64,000 bases of DNA from Bradyrhizobium zhengyangense. Its GTDB lineage: Bacteria; Pseudomonadota; Alphaproteobacteria; Rhizobiales; Xanthobacteraceae. Shown piece by piece: positions 17,342-25,587 of this stretch. The notes beneath the pieces are model-generated. The model saw only the letters and a list, made by a program, of their open reading frames with translations. It had not been told where the DNA came from and ran no database searches. The position numbers and the translations under genes are program-made. The DNA lies in the NCBI RefSeq assembly GCF_022012435.1, contig NZ_JAKLUA010000009.1, positions 234,277 to 298,276 of the forward strand. The letters are read 5' to 3'. The stretch's first letter is position 1; each line of letters starts with the position of its first letter.

Positions 17342-17578
17342 CTACGCTTTGTGGTGAGCGATATTGTAATCTCCCGGCATGCATTTGTGCCGCTGAATAT
17401 GCCAAGTATCTGAGCGGTAAATTGGATGCGCTTCTTTCCACTGGGCCAGCCCTGTCTGGCCGTTCATAACGCAGCCCTGGAAAGTAAGCGTGCTGTCGAA
17501 TGCAGAGCTCGTCACGATCTTATCAACGCAATCGGCGGATGCAAATTGGCAAAGCACGGCAACCATCGTCACGAACAA
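17342..17578 (-). CDS. Small cysteine-containing secreted protein, N-terminus possibly frameshifted
   Basis: A 78-residue minus-strand frame with a hydrophobic stretch ending in a signal-peptidase-like site (TMVAVLCQFASA, then DCVDKIV) and a compact remainder with paired Cys, Trp and Gln (FQGCVMNGQTGLAQWKEAHP). The available start is a TTG and there is no positively charged n-region in this frame. One base away, the other frame directly upstream reads LFLKSFISRTI, exactly the kind of n-region that would complete a signal peptide. I infer either a single-base frameshift or a sequencing difference. Function unknown. Confidence 0.45.
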   Translation of the reverse strand: MFVTMVAVLCQFASADCVDKIVTSSAFDSTLTFQGCVMNGQTGLAQWKEAHPIYRSDTWHIQRHKCMPGDYNIAHHKA

Positions 17579-17891
17579 ATCGTCCTCGAAATGAAACTCT
17601 TCAAAAACAAACTATGGACCTATGGACTGCAATTACCACAAGAGCTGCTCTCGTGCTAGCTGATGGTGGCTTTTTGACCAGCTCATAAAGCAAAGACGGG
17701 AAGCGGAGTCAGCAAATCGGCCAACTGGTGGAGGAGCATCGAATATCCAGGCTCAAAGTCTTTTGGGTACGTATGCATCCCTGGGGCTGATAATCGATCG
17801 GAATGCAGCGACACTTCCAGCTCCATCCTCCTCCTTGTTGATTGTCTCCTTGGTTTGAGATTTGATGCGAAATCATTTCAGATGAGGTCCT
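17579..17891. other. Intergenic stretch, nothing recognised
   Basis: Apart from the upstream frame fragment of the gene at 17342 (about 17579-17620, minus strand) and the AGG-type ribosome-binding site for the ORF at 17892, I see no gene, RNA or repeat here. Confidence 0.5.
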
Positions 17892-18071
17892 ATGAGCGTC
17901 AAGGCCGTGATGGCAACAATCCTGCAGCACGAGCTCGCCTCCCGTGGCGTGAACTCACTCACGCGTTCTGATTACGAGGCGGTTATTGAGCAGCTGATCA
18001 AAAAGCTGACAGAGCTAGAGTTTGAGCTCCGCTCGCGATCAACTAACGGCTCGCAAGGAGTTCCGACCTAA
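17892..18071 (+). CDS. Small acidic protein, 59 residues, unknown
   Basis: ATG at 17892 (preceded by GATGAGGTCCT) to TAA at 18071 encodes 59 residues starting MSVKAVMATILQHELASRGV. The middle, LTRSDYEAVIEQLIKKLTEL, is predicted amphipathic helix with acidic and leucine positions typical of a short coiled coil or helix-turn-helix-sized domain. Codon use is ordinary for the region. It is too short to classify; the amphipathic pattern and the ribosome-binding site are the evidence for a real gene. It may be a small regulator or partner protein. No neighbour in the same direction is close. Confidence 0.5.
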   Translation: MSVKAVMATILQHELASRGVNSLTRSDYEAVIEQLIKKLTELEFELRSRSTNGSQGVPT

Positions 18072-18548
18072 CCAATCACTCAACTCGCGTCGTAGCCGGA
18101 CGAGTAATTGCCCAACTTCCGTTCGCGGCTCCGCGACATAGGCCGTCCTGGTGGGCGACGATCACGGCACTTCAACTGGCGGCACCGCCATGCTGACCAA
18201 AACAAAACATAACATCACCTCGCGCCCTGCCATTTACGTTAACTGCAGCCGAGATTTGCGGAGGAGCCGCCGCCGGGCCATCTCGTGCCTGTCAGCTATC
18301 GCTACTGCACCTGGGGCAGGGCAATTTCAAGTAGCTGACGCCGGGGCCGGTGGCCATAATCCTCGGCAAGCCAGCGGCCCCACTTGTCTTAGCTCCTGTT
18401 TTGAACTGTTCATGCTCGTATGTATCCGCCCCAGGCGCGCCGTCGCGAAATGCTAAGACCGCGAGCTGCCGCCAACTCATCTGCGGCCTGCACCAGCTAG
18501 TTGCTCTGTGCCAAGTGCCGCGTGCCGACCGGAAACGAGTTTCCAACC
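18072..18548. other. Intergenic stretch, nothing recognised
   Basis: No frame here has recognisable protein content and I see no tRNA, repeat array or clear terminator. It separates a plus-strand small gene from the 3' end of the minus-strand SMP-30/ABC operon, and may be decayed sequence. Confidence 0.4.
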
Positions 18549-19439
18549 TTAACCGAATTTAGGCAGATGTAGAGGCACCCCTTCGCAGGGCACATCGAGC
18601 TCTTCAACCTGGCCCTTGCCGACCTCTGTCACGCGCAACTTCTTGCCTTCAATCGTGAAGGCGCAATTTGTCGGTTGCGGCCCATCCAGCATGAGCCGGT
18701 CCACGACGTTGCCGCCGCGGTCGAGCACAGTGACGTTCTTCTGATTATAGACTGTGCAATAGAGCCGGCCGTCGGTGCCAAAAGCCATCCCGTCGGGCCC
18801 CTTGAAGTCAGGATTGGAGTCGGGCTGCAGCACATTGCCGAAAACAACACGTTCAGGCATTGGCTTGCCGAGTACGTCATAGCGGTAGATTTCGCCTGTG
18901 AACGATGCGTTGGCATAGAGATGGTCGTCGGGCCCGAAAGCAATCCCGTTGGTGAATCGGATCTTGCGATCGAGGACGCGAAGGACCTTCATGGCCGCGG
19001 GATCGATTTCGTAGACGCGGCCGTCCCAATCAAGGTCCATATAGCCCTCGACGAAGGCCTGCCCGTTGATGAAATCCTCAGCCGCCATGCCTGAATCAGT
19101 CATGTAGAGTAGTCCGTTGGGGCCGAAGCAGAGGTCATTCGGAAATAGAAAGCGATCGGCGCCTTCGCCCTGCATGCGCCGGATCTCGTTTCCGGCTTGG
19201 TCGATGCAAATCAGCGCCCGCAGGCCCGCTTCCGCGATCCAGATGCGGCCGTGGCCGTCCGTCGTCAGTCCGTTCGGGCGGCCGCCCGTCGCGCGAACCA
19301 CTCTGCGATTGCCTCGCTGATCGAGCCGCGTGATGCACAACGTCGATGCGGACATCTCCGTGACATACATCGATCCGTCGGGGAGGCAGATTGGCCCCTC
19401 GGGCGCTCCGATTCCGCTAGCAAAAAGTCTCGATGCCAT
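18549..19439 (-). CDS. SMP-30/gluconolactonase family protein
   Basis: A 296-residue six-bladed beta-propeller of the SMP-30/gluconolactonase/LRE family, which hydrolyses sugar lactones using a divalent metal. Features: EGPICLPDGSMYVTE at the start (the metal-ligand Glu in the EGP motif), RPNGLTTDGHGRIWIAE, LFPNDLCFGPNGLLYMTDSG (with the conserved Asn-Asp), FTNGIAFGPDDHLYANAS, and PDGMAFGTDGRLY. It lies last in a minus-strand operon with an ABC sugar transporter, which supports a role in sugar or sugar-lactone breakdown. Confidence 0.88.
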   Translation of the reverse strand: MASRLFASGIGAPEGPICLPDGSMYVTEMSASTLCITRLDQRGNRRVVRATGGRPNGLTTDGHGRIWIAEAGLRALICIDQAGNEIRRMQGEGADRFLFPNDLCFGPNGLLYMTDSGMAAEDFINGQAFVEGYMDLDWDGRVYEIDPAAMKVLRVLDRKIRFTNGIAFGPDDHLYANASFTGEIYRYDVLGKPMPERVVFGNVLQPDSNPDFKGPDGMAFGTDGRLYCTVYNQKNVTVLDRGGNVVDRLMLDGPQPTNCAFTIEGKKLRVTEVGKGQVEELDVPCEGVPLHLPKFG

Positions 19440-19484
19440 GCTTTTCCCCCTGCATCCCGTTGTTGGGTTTGCGAACTCTTGCGC

Positions 19485-20588
19485 TTAGGCGATGACCGAG
19501 CCTGTGGCCGGATCGATCAGCACCATCCGATTGAGGTCGATGGCGAGCTGGATTCGCTCGCCATGGCTCTGAACATCATGTGCTTGCAGCTCCGCGACTG
19601 CGTCTACTCCGCCGATCTTGATGGTCGTGAAGGTACGAGTACCTGTAGGCTGGATGAGATCGGCGACCGCTGAATAGGGCACCACCCCATCGCGCAATGG
19701 TCCGTCGCCGGCTCGGCCGAAATGCTGAGGCCGAATGCCGACAATGACCTCACGTCCCGCCACGCTAGAAAGGGCAGTGGCCTTCGCAGGCGGCACAGTC
19801 AGGGACTCTCCGGAACCGAAAACGACAGAAAGCCCGCCATTCATCGCCGTCAGGGTTGCCGGTATGAGATTGATCGAAGGAGAGCCGAGGAAGCCCGCCA
19901 CGAAGCCCGTTCGCGGCCGCTCGAACAGTTCGAGTGGAGCTCCCTGCTGCTCTATTTTTCCATCGCGTAGCAGCACGATACGATCCGCCAGCGTCATCGC
20001 CTCGACCTGATCGTGTGTAACGTAGATCATTGTGGTGGTGATCTCGTGATGCAGACGCTTGATCTCGGTTCGCATTTCGTCACGCAATTGGGCGTCCAGA
20101 TTCGAGAGCGGCTCGTCAAACAAGAAAAGATCCGCCTTGCGAACGATGGCCCGTCCGATCGCGACGCGTTGACGCTGTCCACCGGAGAGCTGACGTGGAT
20201 AACGCTGGAGGAGATTGCCGATGCCGAGCATCTCGGCGGCTTCGCTGACCCGCTTCCTGATCTCGATTTCTGGCGTCTTGCGGGCGCGCAGGCCGAACGC
20301 GATATTCTCATTGACGGTTAAATAGGGATAGAGTGCGTAGTTCTGAAAGACCATCGCAATGTTGCGTTCGCGCGGACGCAGATCGTTGACGATAGCGCCG
20401 CCAATCGCGATCGTGCCGTCGTCCGGATCTTCGAGACCGGCGATCGTCCGCAAAAGCGTGCTCTTGCCGCAGCCTGACGGACCCACGAGCACAGCGAATT
20501 CGCCATCGCTGATGGTTAAGTCTAGTCCCCGAACGGCATGCACGTTACCGTAGTATTTGTGCACTCCGGTCAACTTGACGTCGGCCAC
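19485..20588 (-). CDS. Sugar ABC transporter ATP-binding protein (MalK/UgpC type)
   Basis: A 367-residue ATPase. Walker A GPSGCGKSTL, Q-loop VFQNYALYPYLTV, signature LSGGQRQRVAIGRAIV, Walker B LFLFDEPLSNLDA and switch His in YVTHDQVEAMTLADR are all present, followed by the C-terminal OB-type regulatory domain seen in MalK, UgpC and related sugar importers. It energises the two permeases encoded upstream in the same operon (10 bases away from the second permease gene). Confidence 0.93.
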   Translation of the reverse strand: MADVKLTGVHKYYGNVHAVRGLDLTISDGEFAVLVGPSGCGKSTLLRTIAGLEDPDDGTIAIGGAIVNDLRPRERNIAMVFQNYALYPYLTVNENIAFGLRARKTPEIEIRKRVSEAAEMLGIGNLLQRYPRQLSGGQRQRVAIGRAIVRKADLFLFDEPLSNLDAQLRDEMRTEIKRLHHEITTTMIYVTHDQVEAMTLADRIVLLRDGKIEQQGAPLELFERPRTGFVAGFLGSPSINLIPATLTAMNGGLSVVFGSGESLTVPPAKATALSSVAGREVIVGIRPQHFGRAGDGPLRDGVVPYSAVADLIQPTGTRTFTTIKIGGVDAVAELQAHDVQSHGERIQLAIDLNRMVLIDPATGSVIA

Positions 20589-20598
20589 TCTAATCTCC

Positions 20599-21438
20599 TC
20601 AACCTTTGACGGCGCCGAGCGAGATGCCGCGCACGAGATAGCGCTGCATTACCGTAACTGCGACGAAGATCGGCAAAGTCCCCAGGACGGACATCGCCGC
20701 GATTTTGGCCCAGAAGTTCGACTGGCCACCGAAATAGTGCGTCAGCATGACCGGAAAAGTGATCACTTCGGTACGCGTGAGCACCAGCGCGAAGAGGAAG
20801 TCGTTCCAGGCGAACACGAAAGTAAAGACCGAAGTCGCCATGAGCCCCGGGCGCACCATCGGGAAGACGACTTTCCAGATGACCTGCCATCGGTTCAGTC
20901 CGTCGACGAGGGCGCTTTCCTCCAGCTCGAGCGGAACATCAACGATATAACCCCGCATCATCCAGATGACATAGGGCAGATTGAACGCGGTATAGAGCAC
21001 GATCAGGCCGAAGTAGCCGTCAACCAAACCGAAATAGACGTAGATGAGGAAGATCGGGAAGACGACCGCAATCGGCGGGATCATGCGCTGGGAAATGATC
21101 CACATCGCAAGGTTCTCGCCACCCGTGCCGAAGCGGGCGAGGCTGTAGGCGCATAGGGTACCAAGAATGATGGCAATGGCGGAGCTAACGCCGGCGACGA
21201 TCAGGCTGTTCAGGATGGCCATGACGTCACCATCCTTGAATAGGACATAATAATTCGAGAACTGGATCTGCCCAGGCATCCACAATGGCGGCACGTGATA
21301 GATCTCGTCCGGCGTCTTGAACGAAATCATAAACAGCCAATAAACCGGAAATAGAAACAGCAAAGTGACGACGCCGGCGCCGATATAGCGTAGCACCAGA
21401 ACGCGCCCCTTCCTGGTGGGCAGCTTCATCAGCCTCAT
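20599..21438 (-). CDS. Sugar ABC transporter permease (MalG type)
   Basis: A 279-residue inner-membrane permease with about six transmembrane helices. The coupling-helix EAA motif reads EESALVDGLNRWQVIWKVV. The start is the ATG at 21438, chosen because it overlaps the stop of the preceding permease by ATGA; longer in-frame codons upstream lie inside that gene. It forms the transmembrane channel together with the MalF-type permease. Confidence 0.92.
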   Translation of the reverse strand: MRLMKLPTRKGRVLVLRYIGAGVVTLLFLFPVYWLFMISFKTPDEIYHVPPLWMPGQIQFSNYYVLFKDGDVMAILNSLIVAGVSSAIAIILGTLCAYSLARFGTGGENLAMWIISQRMIPPIAVVFPIFLIYVYFGLVDGYFGLIVLYTAFNLPYVIWMMRGYIVDVPLELEESALVDGLNRWQVIWKVVFPMVRPGLMATSVFTFVFAWNDFLFALVLTRTEVITFPVMLTHYFGGQSNFWAKIAAMSVLGTLPIFVAVTVMQRYLVRGISLGAVKG

Positions 21439-22361
21439 CGCGCAATCTCCATGCGCTTGAGGACAAGCGTGGTAATGAGAGTGAGCAGCGCAATCACCAG
21501 GAAGGAGATCGCGGCGGTGTAGCTGGTTTCGAATTGCGAGAAGCCCTGCACATAGGTGTAGAGTGAAATCGTCTCGGTCATCGAGCCCGGCCCGCCTTCG
21601 GTGAGGGCCCAGATGATGTCGAAGATGCGCACGAGGTCGAGGCCGCGGATAAGGCATGCAACAGCTATCACGGGCGCGATCGCCGGCAGAATGATCGCGC
21701 GAAGCACGCGCAGATACGATGCCCCATCGATCTCAGCAGCCTCCAGTTGAGACTGATCGACATTGGACAACGCAGCGAGCAGCAGCAGAAACATGAACGG
21801 CGACCACTGCCAAACTTCGCAGATGATGATCGCCGGATAGACGTAAGCAGGGTTGACGGTCCACAGGATCCGGATCGGTTCGCCGGCGAAAAAGCTGAGT
21901 ATCTCACCGATGGGACCAAAGCGGACGTCGAACAACAGGCGCCAGGTCGCACCAGCAACAATCGGAGAGATCACCGTCGGCAGCACCAAGAGCGCGACGA
22001 AGAGCTGGCGCCCGGGCATGCGGTCGATGAAGAGCTGCGCCATCAGGAAGCCGATCAGTAGCTCGAGAGGCAGGGCGATTGCTGTGATGATCGCGGTGTG
22101 GCCGAGCGATGCCCACAAACGGGTATCTCTGAACAACTCCGCATAGTTCAGCAAGCCGGCGAAAGACGTATCATTGTCCGTCATCGTGATGCGCTGGAAG
22201 CTCACGATCAACGAGTAGATGAGGGGAAAGAGGCCGACGAGGAGAAGAACCAATATTGCGGGCGCAACGATGAGATAGGGTAGGCGGTCCTCGAGCACAC
22301 GCCCGAGCCGGCTCGGGCGGCGATGTTCAGTGCCATTAAAGCTTAAAGAGAACGTCATCAT
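21435..22361 (-). CDS. Sugar ABC transporter permease (MalF type)
   Basis: A 308-residue inner-membrane permease with the hydrophobic N-terminal helix YLIVAPAILVLLLVGLFPLI and the EAA-loop motif EAAEIDGASYLRVLRAIILP. Two tandem ATG codons (22361, 22358) are possible starts. It overlaps the next permease by ATGA. The protein resembles UgpA/MalF-type subunits of carbohydrate importers. Confidence 0.92.
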   Translation of the reverse strand: MMTFSLSFNGTEHRRPSRLGRVLEDRLPYLIVAPAILVLLLVGLFPLIYSLIVSFQRITMTDNDTSFAGLLNYAELFRDTRLWASLGHTAIITAIALPLELLIGFLMAQLFIDRMPGRQLFVALLVLPTVISPIVAGATWRLLFDVRFGPIGEILSFFAGEPIRILWTVNPAYVYPAIIICEVWQWSPFMFLLLLAALSNVDQSQLEAAEIDGASYLRVLRAIILPAIAPVIAVACLIRGLDLVRIFDIIWALTEGGPGSMTETISLYTYVQGFSQFETSYTAAISFLVIALLTLITTLVLKRMEIAR

Positions 22362-22418
22362 CAATCCAGGAATCGCGCCGCACGGGAGGCGGTGCCTCCC
22401 GCGCGCCCTCCAAGCCAA

Positions 22419-23855
22419 CTATTGCGGATAAGCGCCTGGTTTTGCTGCCCAGACCTTATAAACCGCCTTCTGGTTTTCAATGCCCACCTTCTCGGTGATG
22501 GCATCAAACTGCTGCGCCATGCGGTCGAGAATGGTCTTCGGATCTTCGCCGGCCCAGAGGCTCGAAATGGCCTTGGTCATCGCCTCGTCGTACTTGTCCT
22601 GCTGCAGCAGGGAGAGATCGAGCAGGCCCTTCTCGCCAGATGTCTTGATCGTGTCGAGATAGGCAGGAGCATCAGGCCAGAGCGCACGGTATTTCTCGCT
22701 CGCGTAGTGCGACAGGCGGAAGGGATCGCGGAGCGTATAGGGGAGCTGCACGCGCTCAAGGCTGGTCTTCTTGCTGTTCAGCCATTGGATGAAGAGATAA
22801 GCGGCCTCCTTGTTCTTGCTCGTGGCCGAGACGGACAGGTCGAAACCGACGCCAAGCTCCGGGCGACCGAGGGGCGTGAGCGCATACCCGACCTTGCCGG
22901 CGACTTGCGATTTGGGTACCCATTTCAGCGCTTCCTCGCCCGAGCCGTAGCCGGCGGCCCAACGCCCATAAGGGGGCCAGGAGATCGTCATGGCGGTGGT
23001 GCCCTGGAGGAACGCGGCCAAGTTGTCGACGAAATTCCATTGCTCCACGCCTGGTGGCATGAACTTGTTCTCGGCCAACATCTGCTTGAAGACCTTCAGG
23101 CCGACATCGCTGTTCACCGTCGATTTCATCGTATCGGCATTGAAGAACTTGCCGCCCTCCATGCGGAAACGTTCCTGGAACATGTATTGCGGATAAGGCG
23201 CAGTTCGGAAGAAGCCGGCGCCATAGACCTTGGGCGCCATCTTGTCAGTGATGAACTGTCCGATGTCGTCAAGCTGCTTCCAATCCTTGGGCGGAGCGAG
23301 CTCGTAGCCGAACTTGGCCTTGAACCCCTCCTTCATCTTCGGATCCTCGAAAATGTCTTTGCGGTAGTAGAGCAGCATCACATCGCCGTCGTCCGGGAAG
23401 CCGAAGATCTTGCCGTCATACTGCATCTGGTTGTCGCGATAGGCTGCGGCGATGTCCTGCAACTCGTCGCGATAGCCGAACTTGTCGACATATTTGTCCA
23501 GGGGCTCGAGCGCTCCGGCCCGGGCCAGGTCGGGCATCCAGGATGGAATGACGTTCAGTGCGTCATAGGCCCCGGCGCCCGACTTGAAATCCTGCATGAT
23601 CTTGGTGAACATCTGGTCGGTCGGCACCTCGACCACCTTCACCTTGATGCCAGTGAGCTTCTCCCATTTCGGACCCGAATAGTTGAGCGGGTCGAGCGAT
23701 TGAAGGCCCGCCTCCCAGACGATACTGATCGTCGTGCCCGCATATTTCTTTGCTGCTTCGACAGCAATGTCGGCGGCATCCTTATCAGCGGCAGGAGCCG
23801 ATACACCTGTGAGCGCAAGGATAGCGGCCACGCCCAACAATGTCCTGAACTTCAT
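22419..23855 (-). CDS. Sugar ABC transporter solute-binding protein
   Basis: A 478-residue extracellular solute-binding protein of family 1. A Sec signal peptide (KFRTLLGVAAILALTGVSAP) ends near APAADKD. The fold-typical segments are FGFPDDGDVMLLYYRKDIFE, IDDIGQFI-type central region, and FLQGTTAMTISWPPYGRW, with LGVGFDLSVSATSKNKEAAY near the end. First gene of the operon; its upstream region is the 653-bp gap before hupN. Binding proteins of this size bind oligosaccharides or polyols; the exact ligand cannot be told from sequence alone. Confidence 0.92.
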   Translation of the reverse strand: MKFRTLLGVAAILALTGVSAPAADKDAADIAVEAAKKYAGTTISIVWEAGLQSLDPLNYSGPKWEKLTGIKVKVVEVPTDQMFTKIMQDFKSGAGAYDALNVIPSWMPDLARAGALEPLDKYVDKFGYRDELQDIAAAYRDNQMQYDGKIFGFPDDGDVMLLYYRKDIFEDPKMKEGFKAKFGYELAPPKDWKQLDDIGQFITDKMAPKVYGAGFFRTAPYPQYMFQERFRMEGGKFFNADTMKSTVNSDVGLKVFKQMLAENKFMPPGVEQWNFVDNLAAFLQGTTAMTISWPPYGRWAAGYGSGEEALKWVPKSQVAGKVGYALTPLGRPELGVGFDLSVSATSKNKEAAYLFIQWLNSKKTSLERVQLPYTLRDPFRLSHYASEKYRALWPDAPAYLDTIKTSGEKGLLDLSLLQQDKYDEAMTKAISSLWAGEDPKTILDRMAQQFDAITEKVGIENQKAVYKVWAAKPGAYPQ

Positions 23856-24442
23856 GCCTTCCTCCTCTTCATTTGAGCAATCCTAAGCCGCCAAGGTGGC
23901 CCCGGAGCTTTTGCCTCGGCGCGTCGACCGGTTACCCATGCTGGACGTCGACTGCCGCACCGTCGGAGGGCTGTCGAACGAACAGATGAGTGTCTTCTGG
24001 GGATGGCCATCCGCGCTCAGGCCGCGCTGCCCGATAGGCACGAACGCGATTTCGCCTTGGTAAAACACGCCTTCCCCCCAAAAGCTCTCGATGTATTTGC
24101 TTTTGGCGTCACTCTGCTGTGAGGCGGAAGCGGCCGGCAAATGAGAACTTTGCAACCACCGATGAGCCACATTCACCTGTCAGCAGTCTCTGCTGCGGCC
24201 CGCTCAAGCCTCAAAGCTGAAGAAAATCCGGTCAAAGCACGGCGGACCATTGGCCAAGCCAGTTGCGCCCTTGCGAGCCTTTGCTGAACTACGAATACGT
24301 TTCTTCAGGGATGGGAAGTACCTTGCCGAATATGGTTAGTTAGTTTGCGAGCGGCATCGCCTATTTTAAGGCGTAACTCGCTATCGACAGGGATTCTTTT
24401 GCAAGTGCAATCGCTTGGCGCCCTTTTACGCCATGGTCTTAC
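23856..24442. other. Long divergent intergenic region
   Basis: This region separates the minus-strand ABC operon from hupN. It contains a 97-codon minus-strand frame at 23883-24176 with no recognisable motif, which I do not accept as a gene, and a perfect CAGCAG-TCT-CTGCTG inverted repeat at 24181-24195. It ends at the sigma-54 promoter at 24443. Confidence 0.5.
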
Positions 24443-24459
24443 TTGGCCTGAATATTGCT
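24443..24459 (+). promoter_or_regulatory. Sigma-54 (-24/-12) promoter before hupN
   Basis: TTGGCCTGAATATTGCT has GG at 24445-24446 and GC at 24457-24458, 12 apart. It lies about 50 bases before the hupN ATG. No TGT-N10-ACA NifA site is present in the 260 bases upstream, so HoxA or another activator is more likely than NifA. Confidence 0.7.
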
Positions 24460-24508
24460 CAGGGTATGAGAGTTCGACAAAAAGATCATACCAGGGGAGT
24501 GGCGCCGC

Positions 24509-25576
24509 ATGGGGCAGGTCACGTCACGAAGTGGCCTCTTGAAAGGCCTTAAGTTGAGAACTGTCTTGTTGCTGGCAGGGCTGACGCTGACCAACATTGC
24601 AGCCTGGGGCTGGGCCGTTGCGCTGTTCGCCGGTCAGCCGTCGGTAATGGCAACCGCGCTGCTCGCTTGGGTGTTCGGTCTGCGCCATGCCGTGGATGCC
24701 GATCATATTGCGGCAATCGACAATGTCGTGCGGAAGCTGATGCATGCCGGCCGCGCCTCCGAAACTGCAGGTCTCTACTTTGCGCTCGGCCATTCCACGA
24801 TCGTTCTCGCTTCAATGATCCTGCTTGCCGCCGGCGTCATGACCCTCGGCGGAGAGGGTTTGCTCAAAAACTTGGGCGGCCTTCTCGGAACCTCGGTTTC
24901 AGCCGTCTTCCTGCTCGGCGTGGCCGCCGTCAACTTTGCGATCTTCGCAAACTTGTGGCGCACAATGCGTGCAGCGCAGGCCAGCGGCGTCTACGGTGCA
25001 CAATTACTCGATGCGCCCCTAGCCGGAAGCGGTCTTCTTTCGCATTTGCTCGGCCCGATCTTCCGAATTGTGACGCAAAGCTGGCACATGTATCCGCTCG
25101 GATTCCTGTTCGGATTAAGTTTCGACACGGCGACCGAAATTGGCCTGCTCTCCCTCTCTGCCTCTGAGACTGCGCGCGGCCTGTCGCTCTGGCAGGCCAT
25201 AGTCTTTCCTGCACTTTTCGCTGCCGGAATGTCCCTGGTTGATACCTTGGATTCAGCATTTATGGCCAGCGCTTATCGCTGGGCTTTCGTCGATCCGGCC
25301 CGAAAGCTTTGGTACAATCTGACAATCACAGGTGCCTCAGTCGCGATTGCGCTGTTCATCGGCAGCGTGGAAACGCTTGGCCTGATCAGCGATCAGCTTG
25401 AGCTCACGGGTGCCCTTTCGAGCCTCGTCGATCGCCTCAAGGGATCACAAGCCATCTTAGGCTTCGGCGTGATGTCATTGTTCGCTCTCGCCTGGCTAGC
25501 ATCTCTCCTGCTGTATCGCGTTGCATGGAAGGGAAAGACCACTCGAACCGCCTTGCCGACATCACGCGCGACTTAG
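24509..25576 (+). CDS. hupN: High-affinity nickel permease (NiCoT family)
   Basis: A 355-residue inner-membrane protein with about eight transmembrane segments. The NiCoT signature HAVDADHIAAIDN (the metal-binding His-Ala-Val-Asp-Ala-Asp-His of helix II) is present, as are FALGHSTIVL and FGLSFDTATEIGLL, all diagnostic for HoxN/HupN/NixA transporters. It imports Ni2+ (or Co2+) for hydrogenase. A GGGGAG ribosome-binding site precedes ATG 24509 and a sigma-54 promoter lies upstream. The 3' end approaches the start of the TonB receptor gene, suggesting one operon. The hydrogenase cluster 7 kb away gives its function. Confidence 0.95.
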   Translation: MGQVTSRSGLLKGLKLRTVLLLAGLTLTNIAAWGWAVALFAGQPSVMATALLAWVFGLRHAVDADHIAAIDNVVRKLMHAGRASETAGLYFALGHSTIVLASMILLAAGVMTLGGEGLLKNLGGLLGTSVSAVFLLGVAAVNFAIFANLWRTMRAAQASGVYGAQLLDAPLAGSGLLSHLLGPIFRIVTQSWHMYPLGFLFGLSFDTATEIGLLSLSASETARGLSLWQAIVFPALFAAGMSLVDTLDSAFMASAYRWAFVDPARKLWYNLTITGASVAIALFIGSVETLGLISDQLELTGALSSLVDRLKGSQAILGFGVMSLFALAWLASLLLYRVAWKGKTTRTALPTSRAT

Positions 25577-25587
25577 CGGCTGCAGCG

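Noticed and set aside
17853..17869. TTGGTTTGAGATTTGAT before the 59-residue ORF, resembling a -24/-12 promoter
   Set aside because: The -12 GC is GA and the leader would be very short.
23883..24176. 97-codon minus-strand frame upstream of hupN
   Set aside because: No recognisable motif, no good ribosome-binding site seen, and it lies in a regulatory gap.
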